Assembly (NCBI GenBank): GCA_035494855.1
Contig: DATJGR010000340.1
Location: 1-11,868, forward strand
DNA length: 11,868 bases
Direction of reading: 5' to 3'
From: DATJGR01 sp035494855
GTDB lineage: Bacteria; Pseudomonadota; Gammaproteobacteria; Pseudomonadales; Azotimanducaceae
A program made the translations under genes and the position numbers. Of the stretch, positions 7,744 to 11,868 are shown in pieces (positions within the stretch are counted from its first letter, which is position 1; each line of letters starts with the position of its first letter). The notes below the pieces were generated by a model. That model searched no databases. It had not been told where the DNA came from and saw nothing but the letters and a program-made list of their open reading frames with translations.

Positions 7744-8219
7744 AGGTACTTCGGAAGCTCTGCCGCGATTTCTTCCGGCGTCGTTCGGGGCCCAAAGCGC
7801 GCAACGACGTTGCCGGAACCGTCGACCAGGAATTTCGTGAAGTTCCACTGAATGTCGCTGGTGCCGTCTTCGTTCGACTTAAGCGACTTCAACAGCTTGT
7901 ACAGGTCGCACGCGCCGCTGCCATTGACCTCGATCTTCTCGAACAGCGGGAAGGCGACGTTGTACTTGGATCGGGCGAACTCGAGGATCTCGGCATTTGT
8001 GCCGGGTTCCTGTTTACCGAACTGATTACACGGGAAGCCCAGGACCGTGAAGCCCTTGGACTTGTTGTTTTCGTAAAGGGTACGCAGACCTGCGTACTGC
8101 GGGGTGAGGCCTCACTGGCTCGCGACGTTCACGACCAGGCACGTCGTGCCCTTGAACGCCGAAAAATCGACCGGTTCACCGGTGATCGCATTCATCGTGA
8201 AATCGTGGAACTGGGTCAT
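7740..8219 (-). CDS. gpx: Selenocysteine-containing glutathione peroxidase (read through in-frame TGA at codon 36)
   Basis: Reading the minus strand from the ATG at 8219 to the TAG at 7742-7740 gives 160 codons in one frame, interrupted only by TGA at codon 36. With Sec there, the 159-residue protein is a complete thiol peroxidase of the GPx family, which reduces H2O2 and lipid hydroperoxides. The TGA falls in NVASQ-U-GLTPQY (31-42), exactly the peroxidatic Cys/Sec site. The other tetrad members are Gln70 (FGKQEPG), Trp125 and Asn126 (QWNFTKFLVD). FPCNQFGKQEPG (62-73) is intact. The resolving-cysteine position, in EILEFARSKYNVAFP, is Ala82, as in vertebrate GPx4, so a glutathione-type reduction is likely. 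AGGAGA (8230-8225) is a good ribosome-binding site. A SECIS-like hairpin follows the TGA. Protein and hairpin together make a nonsense pseudogene or sequencing error unlikely. No signal peptide is seen. Confidence 0.9.
8080..8097 (-). promoter_or_regulatory. Bacterial SECIS hairpin
   Basis: On the mRNA (minus strand) GUACGCA-GGUC-UGCGUAC forms a perfect 7-bp stem capped by a four-base loop. The stem begins 14 nt after the UGA, and the apical GU lies 23-24 nt after it, inside the range accepted for bacterial SECIS elements. The 10-nt tip GCAGGUCUGC matches, from memory, the SelB-binding tip of the E. coli fdhF SECIS. The bulged U of fdhF is replaced by a C-G pair. The element overlaps codons for QYAGLR, and several of these (GCA, GGT, CGT) are not the GC-rich choices that dominate nearby, as expected if RNA structure constrains them. 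Confidence 0.85.
8112..8114 (-). other. In-frame UGA, predicted selenocysteine codon
   Basis: This is the only stop inside an otherwise open 160-codon glutathione peroxidase frame. It replaces the peroxidatic residue itself (VASQ-UGA-GLTPQ) and is followed by a SECIS-like hairpin. Decoding would need SelB, tRNA-Sec, SelA and SelD, none of which are in this window. Confidence 0.88.
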
Positions 8220-8323
8220 CGCAGTCTCCTGCACGCATCGCAACGGGACTTCAGGCTACGCGATCGCGCTTCCGCAATTCAAGGATGAGCGTTAGGGTTA
8301 CGTTCGGGAGTGAGGAACGCGCC
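8220..8323. promoter_or_regulatory. Divergent intergenic region between selenoperoxidase and amidohydrolase genes
   Basis: This 104-base spacer should carry promoters for both directions. For the minus strand, TTGAAT (8282-8277) and TAGCCT (8258-8253) are separated by 18 bases and could form a weak sigma-70 promoter for the glutathione peroxidase gene. A perfect 10-bp palindrome, CGCGATCGCG (8259-8268), sits in that spacer, where a repressor could act. No convincing plus-strand promoter was seen. AGGA at 8313-8316 is the ribosome-binding site of the amidohydrolase gene. Confidence 0.3.
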
Positions 8324-9337
8324 ATGCCAAGCATCAAGCCGATCGATTCAAATTGGCTCAAGCAGGTCACGGAACCGGCCATCGATCCCGCTCGACGGAT
8401 CGTCGACCCGCATCACCATCTGTGGCGCCGCGACGACATCGGCAACTACGCACTCGACGAGCTGTGGGCCGACACCGGATCTGGCCACAACGTAGAGAAG
8501 ACCGTATTCGTCGAATGCGGCGCGAGCTACCGCACCACCGGTCCCGAACACCTGCGCTGCATCGGCGAAACCGAATTCGTCGCCGACATCGCCGCGGCGA
8601 GCGCCAAAGGAGGCCGAGGCAAAGCGGTCATCTCCGCCATCGTGGCGCATGCCGATCTGACGCAAGGCGCTGTGCTGGAGGAAGTGCTGCAGGCACACGA
8701 AGAAACCGGTCGCGGCCTGTTCCGAGGCATTCGGCACGCCGGCGCGCTCGATCCACATCCGGAAGACCTGATGATTGCGGGTAGGGCGCTTCCCGGTTTA
8801 TACGCGCGCAAAGACTTTCGCGACGGTATGAAAGTGTTGGGGCGCCTCGGGCACACCTACGACACGTGGCACTACCACCATCAGAACGCCGCGTTTGCCG
8901 AACTCGCGCGCGCCGTGCCCGGAACGACGATGGTGCTCGATCACTTCGGCACGCCGCTTGGCGTAGGCCGTTACCGCGAACAGCGCGAAGCGATTTTCGC
9001 GGACTGGAAAAAAGACATCGCGGAAATCGCCAGGTGCCCGAACGTGGTCGCGAAACTCGGCGGCCTCGCCATGCCCGACAACGGCTTCGGTTGGAGCGAA
9101 CGCGCCAAGCCGCCCACATCTGACGAATTCGTGCAGGCGCAGAAGCGCTATTACCTGCACGCGATCGAGTGTTTCGGCCCGAACCGCTGCATGTTCGAAA
9201 GCAACTTCCCGGTCGACAAGTGGTCGATCTCGTATCCCGTGCTGTGGAATGGCCTGAAGAAGATCGTCGCCGATTTCTCGGAGAGCGAGAAAGACGCGAT
9301 GTTCTACGGCACCGCGGCCCGCATCTATCGTTTGTGA
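8324..9337 (+). CDS. Amidohydrolase family 2 (metal-dependent hydrolase, lactonase-like)
   Basis: This 337-residue TIM-barrel protein belongs to amidohydrolase family 2, which includes 2-pyrone-4,6-dicarboxylate lactonase, L-fuconolactonase and ACMSD-type decarboxylases. The metal-binding His-X-His is His30 and His32 in IVDPHHHLWR (26-35). Further conserved sites are RGIRH (134-138), HYHH (183-186), LDHFGTP (205-211) and FESNFPVDK (291-299), with Asp298 as the likely catalytic or metal aspartate. It would hydrolyse a cyclic ester or decarboxylate a small acid in the cytoplasm. The start at 8324 is preferred over 8285 because AGGA stands 7 bases upstream of it, whereas the upstream ATG has AAGG directly touching it. 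The next gene begins 15 bases after the stop, so the two are probably cotranscribed. Confidence 0.86.
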   Translation: MPSIKPIDSNWLKQVTEPAIDPARRIVDPHHHLWRRDDIGNYALDELWADTGSGHNVEKTVFVECGASYRTTGPEHLRCIGETEFVADIAAASAKGGRGKAVISAIVAHADLTQGAVLEEVLQAHEETGRGLFRGIRHAGALDPHPEDLMIAGRALPGLYARKDFRDGMKVLGRLGHTYDTWHYHHQNAAFAELARAVPGTTMVLDHFGTPLGVGRYREQREAIFADWKKDIAEIARCPNVVAKLGGLAMPDNGFGWSERAKPPTSDEFVQAQKRYYLHAIECFGPNRCMFESNFPVDKWSISYPVLWNGLKKIVADFSESEKDAMFYGTAARIYRL

Positions 9338-9352
9338 TCCAGGAGATCAGCA

Positions 9353-9811
9353 ATGGCACTACCGCAGGACATCTCTCCCGTTAACGTGAACCTCACCGAC
9401 ACGATGGTGAAAGCGAGCAAGATGCCGTGGATGGAAACGTCGCCCGGCATGGCGTATCAGAAGATCCTCTGGCTCGGACCCGAGAGCGGCCGTTGGGCGG
9501 TGCTGTTCGACTGGAAGAAAGGCTACGTCGCGCCGCCACACAAGCATCTCGCGGCATCGCACACGTTCATCCTGAACGGCAAACTGAAGGTGCGCGATGC
9601 GACGCTAGACACCGGCGACTACGTGTACGAGCCCAACGGCGTGCTGCACGGCGCGACCACCGCCCTCGAAGACACGCAGTATCTGTTCATCTGCGACGGC
9701 GCGATTCTGTTCTTCGACGACAACGGCTTTACTTCCTATCTCGGCTGGGAAGAGTTGAAGCGTATGCAGGACGCGCAGGCGGCTCAGGCGAGCGTGCAGG
9801 CGGCGGGATGA
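9353..9811 (+). CDS. Small cupin protein with three-histidine metal site (Dke1 / ChrR-cupin-like)
   Basis: This 152-residue single-domain cupin resembles the acetylacetone-cleaving and 2,4'-dihydroxyacetophenone dioxygenase group, which cleaves C-C bonds of diketones or hydroxyketones with non-heme iron. Motif 1 is GYVAPPHKH (57-65) with His63 and His65. The usual cupin glutamate is replaced by His70 in AASHTF. Motif 2 is GDYVYEPNGVLHG (88-100) with His99. A His63/His65/His99 triad without Glu is the arrangement I recall for Dke1. The C-terminal tail (140-152) is Ala/Gln-rich and probably disordered. AGGAG (9341-9345) is a good ribosome-binding site. Dioxygenase activity is inference; it could instead be a cupin sensor or isomerase. 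Confidence 0.8.
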   Translation: MALPQDISPVNVNLTDTMVKASKMPWMETSPGMAYQKILWLGPESGRWAVLFDWKKGYVAPPHKHLAASHTFILNGKLKVRDATLDTGDYVYEPNGVLHGATTALEDTQYLFICDGAILFFDDNGFTSYLGWEELKRMQDAQAAQASVQAAG

Positions 9812-9838
9812 ATCCGATGGTGCCGTCGTCGTGCGCCC

Positions 9839-10342
9839 TCAGCGCGGCCGTTGGCTGATCATTCCCGAAAGCCCCTTCGACGTCAGGATTTCGATCCAGT
9901 AGCCGTCGGGGTCGCGGATGAACGCGAGCCCTTTCATCGTGCCATCGTCGGGACGCTTGACGAACTCGACGCCGAGACTTTCGAAACGCTCGCACGCCTT
10001 GTACACGTCGGGCACGGTGATGCCGATGTGTCCGAAGCCGCGCGGTTCGGCGTTGCCGTGGTGGTACGCGAAGTTCGCGTCCACCTCTGTGCCCCAGTTG
10101 TGCGTGAGTTCCAGCAGCGCTTTGCGCTCGAACACCCACTTCGCGCGCGCCGCCGGATCGGTGGGGATCGGTCCGTCGCTCGCATCGGGATACCCCATGA
10201 AATACAGCGAGAACTTCATCGGCGGGAAGTCGTAGCGGTCGAGCAGCGTCATGCCGAGGATGTCGCGATAGAACGGCACCGAGCGCTCCGGGTCCTTGAT
10301 CCGCAACATCGTCTGATTCAGCACCCAGCCTTCGTCGTTCAT
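9839..10342 (-). CDS. gloA: Glyoxalase I (lactoylglutathione lyase), human/Zn-type
   Basis: This 167-residue VOC-fold enzyme converts the hemithioacetal of methylglyoxal and glutathione to S-lactoylglutathione in the cytoplasm. The four metal ligands appear at Gln10 (NQTMLRI), Glu78 (LLELTHNWGTE), His105 (GFGHIGI) and Glu151 (YWIEI). The segment around GPIPTDPAARAKWVFERKAL (57-76), longer than in the ~135-residue E. coli Ni-type enzyme, matches the larger Zn-type class (eukaryotes and some Pseudomonas paralogues). Metal type is inferred from length. The ATG at 10342 is chosen because AGGAG (10355-10351) is 8 bases upstream; a GTG at 10348 and an out-of-frame ATG at 10350 are too close to it. 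It follows polB by 56 bases on the same strand and ends 27 bases from the convergent cupin gene. Confidence 0.92.
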   Translation of the reverse strand: MNDEGWVLNQTMLRIKDPERSVPFYRDILGMTLLDRYDFPPMKFSLYFMGYPDASDGPIPTDPAARAKWVFERKALLELTHNWGTEVDANFAYHHGNAEPRGFGHIGITVPDVYKACERFESLGVEFVKRPDDGTMKGLAFIRDPDGYWIEILTSKGLSGMISQRPR

Positions 10343-10398
10343 CGCCACATCTCCTCATTGCCATAAGTGCCGCCGCTGCCAGGCACCGGCGTGGTCGT

Positions 10399-11868
10399 TC
10401 AGAACAATCCGATCTGCCGATCGTCCCCAATCACCTGATCGAAGTCCAATCCGAGCGCGCCGAGCACCGGCTCTGCCACGGGTCTGATCTGTTTCGCGAC
10501 ATAGTGAATCCGGTCAGGCGGATGCTTCAGATTGTCGAGCGGCTCCGGCCCGGCCGTGGTCATCACGTATTCGATCAGTCTTCCTGGTTTGCCCGTCGAT
10601 TTTCGCGCGGCCGCAACGTGCGGTGGTGTGCTCGCGGTGTATTCGCCGACGCTCTTTCGCAGGCCTTTACGGTAGACGAGCGCGTGATCGAGTTCGCCGC
10701 GGCGTACCCGCCCGACGATGTCGGTGAGGTATTGGTCCACCGGTTGGTCGTTGAACAGCCGCGCATAGAGTTCGCGCTGCACCTGCTTCGCGAGTTCGGT
10801 CCAGTCGCGCCGCACCACCTCCATTCCGACGAACTCCACTTCAGCGGGGTCAACCCCGTGGATGACGCCGGCATAGCGTTTGCGCGCGCCGCCGGATCCG
10901 TGGCGCACCGACGCGAGGAACAGTTTCACGTACAGTTTCTCGAACTCGAGTTCGAGATGGCTCTTCACGCGCCAGCGCTCGACGATGTACTGCTGAACGT
11001 CCCTGTTGAGCCGCACCGCGAGCGCCTTCCCTTCCTGCTCCGCCTCGTTGGCGTCGACGGTGCGCGTCTGCACGAAGAGGCTGTCGGTGTCGCCATAGAG
11101 CACGGTGTAACCCGCTTTCTCGAACCAGTCCTTCGACCACAACAGGAAGTGCTTGCCCTGACCGGTGATCGCGTTCGCCAACTTCGGGTTGTAGAAGCGA
11201 CACGCGGGCGTGCCGAGCACGCCATAGAACGAGTTCATCAGGATCTTGATCGCGTGCGACGCAATTGCATCGCCGCTGCGTTTCGCCGCCTCGCGGCGCG
11301 GGAACAGATCGTCGAGCAGTTGCGGCAGGATCGCCGGTTCGCGACGAAAGCGAGCGCCACCGACCGTGTCGATCAGATCCGCGTCGGCGAGAGCATCGGT
11401 CGCGAGCGCGAGCGGATCGATGTTGAACGTACGGATCAGACTCGGATACAGACTCTTGAAGTCGAACACCCATACGTTGTCGTGCACCCCGGGCCGCGGT
11501 TCGAGCACGTGGCCGCCGGCCTGAGCAGCAAACACCCGCGAATCCTCGCTGCGCACGCTGGGTGCAACGATGCGCCGCTTGTGCAGTTCGGCGAGATACA
11601 GGAAGTCGAACGACGCGATGCTGGCAGCAACGCGATCGGGGGTCATGCCGGTGAGCTTGCTGCGCGCCACGGCGAGCGCAATCAGATTCAGTTTCTCGGT
11701 GATCTCGAGCGCGAGCCGCGCATCGGTGCGCGCGTACAGCGCGAAGCCCGGAAGATCCTCTTCGTAGCGCTGCATGATTTCGCCGATGCGATCGTGCGCG
11801 CTGCCTTCCAGCGCTTTGCCCTCGCCCAGCACTTCGCGCGAAACGGCATCGAGCGAATAGTCGTCGAA
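10399..11868 (-). CDS. polB: DNA polymerase II, C-terminal 489 residues (partial at window edge)
   Basis: This is a family B polymerase of the proteobacterial Pol II type, used in replication restart and lesion bypass. The frame is open to the window edge, so the N-terminal part is missing. Counting from the first complete codon at the edge: Exo III motif YARTD (45-49) of the 3'-5' proofreading domain; motif A DFKSLYPSLI (136-145); motif B KILMNSFYG (208-216); motif C YGDTDSLF (258-265) with catalytic Asp260 and Asp262; then RKRYAG in the thumb-palm region. The protein ends in QIGLF, a good beta-clamp binding pentapeptide at the same terminal position I recall in E. coli Pol II (QLGLF). All visible catalytic residues are present and no frameshift is seen. 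Confidence 0.96.
   Translation of the reverse strand, partial: FDDYSLDAVSREVLGEGKALEGSAHDRIGEIMQRYEEDLPGFALYARTDARLALEITEKLNLIALAVARSKLTGMTPDRVAASIASFDFLYLAELHKRRIVAPSVRSEDSRVFAAQAGGHVLEPRPGVHDNVWVFDFKSLYPSLIRTFNIDPLALATDALADADLIDTVGGARFRREPAILPQLLDDLFPRREAAKRSGDAIASHAIKILMNSFYGVLGTPACRFYNPKLANAITGQGKHFLLWSKDWFEKAGYTVLYGDTDSLFVQTRTVDANEAEQEGKALAVRLNRDVQQYIVERWRVKSHLELEFEKLYVKLFLASVRHGSGGARKRYAGVIHGVDPAEVEFVGMEVVRRDWTELAKQVQRELYARLFNDQPVDQYLTDIVGRVRRGELDHALVYRKGLRKSVGEYTASTPPHVAAARKSTGKPGRLIEYVMTTAGPEPLDNLKHPPDRIHYVAKQIRPVAEPVLGALGLDFDQVIGDDRQIGLF

Noticed and set aside
7740..8219. Reading the glutathione peroxidase as a nonsense pseudogene
   Set aside because: The only disruption is a TGA at the exact Sec/Cys position. 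The downstream catalytic residues and frame are preserved, and a SECIS-like hairpin follows. A sequencing error cannot be fully excluded without reads.
7575..8288. Plus-strand open frame of 237 codons across the glutathione peroxidase locus
   Set aside because: It lies antisense to the complete GPx coding sequence, has no family motif, and begins inside the SnoaL-like gene. It is open only because of GC-rich codon structure.
8285..8323. Upstream in-frame ATG start for the amidohydrolase
   Set aside because: Its only Shine-Dalgarno-like bases touch the ATG. The start at 8324 has AGGA at 7-base spacing and begins closer to the conserved domain.
10343..10350. GTG at 10348 or ATG at 10350 as the glyoxalase start
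   Set aside because: AGGAG at 10355-10351 is 2 and 0 bases from these codons, and the ATG at 10350 is out of frame. The ATG at 10342 has an 8-base spacing.
1..11868. tRNA or rRNA genes, CRISPR arrays, insertion sequences, phage or defence genes
   Set aside because: No cloverleaf, spaced repeat array, transposase, terminal inverted repeats or defence-type domain could be seen in either strand.

Overview
This is a GC-rich, densely coding bacterial window with proteobacterial gene types: DNA polymerase II, a cytochrome c5-like protein and a human-type glyoxalase I. I read it as a chromosomal accessory region of a Pseudomonadota member, possibly a soil gammaproteobacterium. That placement is inference. 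There are no tRNA or rRNA genes, insertion sequences or CRISPR arrays, and no gene-free stretch exceeds about 105 bases.

Layout. At the left edge (1-1523, +) lie the C-terminus of a c-type cytochrome and an overlapping Tat-exported FAD-linked lactone oxidase-like protein. A five-gene minus-strand block (7164 down to 1532) converges on them. It encodes, in order of transcription, an NADPH:quinone reductase-like MDR enzyme, an HSL-type esterase, a TIM-barrel sugar isomerase-like protein, and the [2Fe-2S] and molybdopterin subunits of an isoquinoline-oxidoreductase-type hydroxylase. Two junctions in the block are TGATG overlaps. Divergent from it is a SnoaL-like gene (7249-7743, +). A glutathione peroxidase gene (8219-7740, -) meets the SnoaL-like gene tail to tail. 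Divergent from the peroxidase is a two-gene unit (8324-9811, +) with a metal-dependent amidohydrolase and a small three-histidine cupin. The right end (-) holds glyoxalase I and the C-terminal two-thirds of DNA polymerase II (polB), cut by the window edge.

Main discovery. The glutathione peroxidase cannot be seen by standard gene calling, because an in-frame TGA (8114-8112) sits exactly where the family has its peroxidatic Cys or Sec. The rest of the enzyme is intact on both sides of the TGA, including the Gln, Trp and Asn of the catalytic tetrad. Fourteen nucleotides after the TGA, the mRNA forms a perfect 7-bp hairpin with a GGUC loop (8097-8080). Its 10-nt tip, GCAGGUCUGC, is the same as I remember for the E. 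coli fdhF SECIS. I therefore read this as a bacterial selenoprotein, a GPx4-like selenocysteine glutathione peroxidase that also lacks the usual resolving cysteine.

How the genes may work together. The minus-strand block and the two plus-strand units look like catabolic or oxidative modification genes: hydroxylation, ester hydrolysis, enone reduction, lactone or ring hydrolysis, and cupin dioxygenation. The substrate cannot be read from sequence. The Tat-exported FAD enzyme and Mo enzyme may pass electrons to periplasmic cytochrome c. The selenoperoxidase and glyoxalase I are glutathione-dependent protective functions interspersed among these genes.
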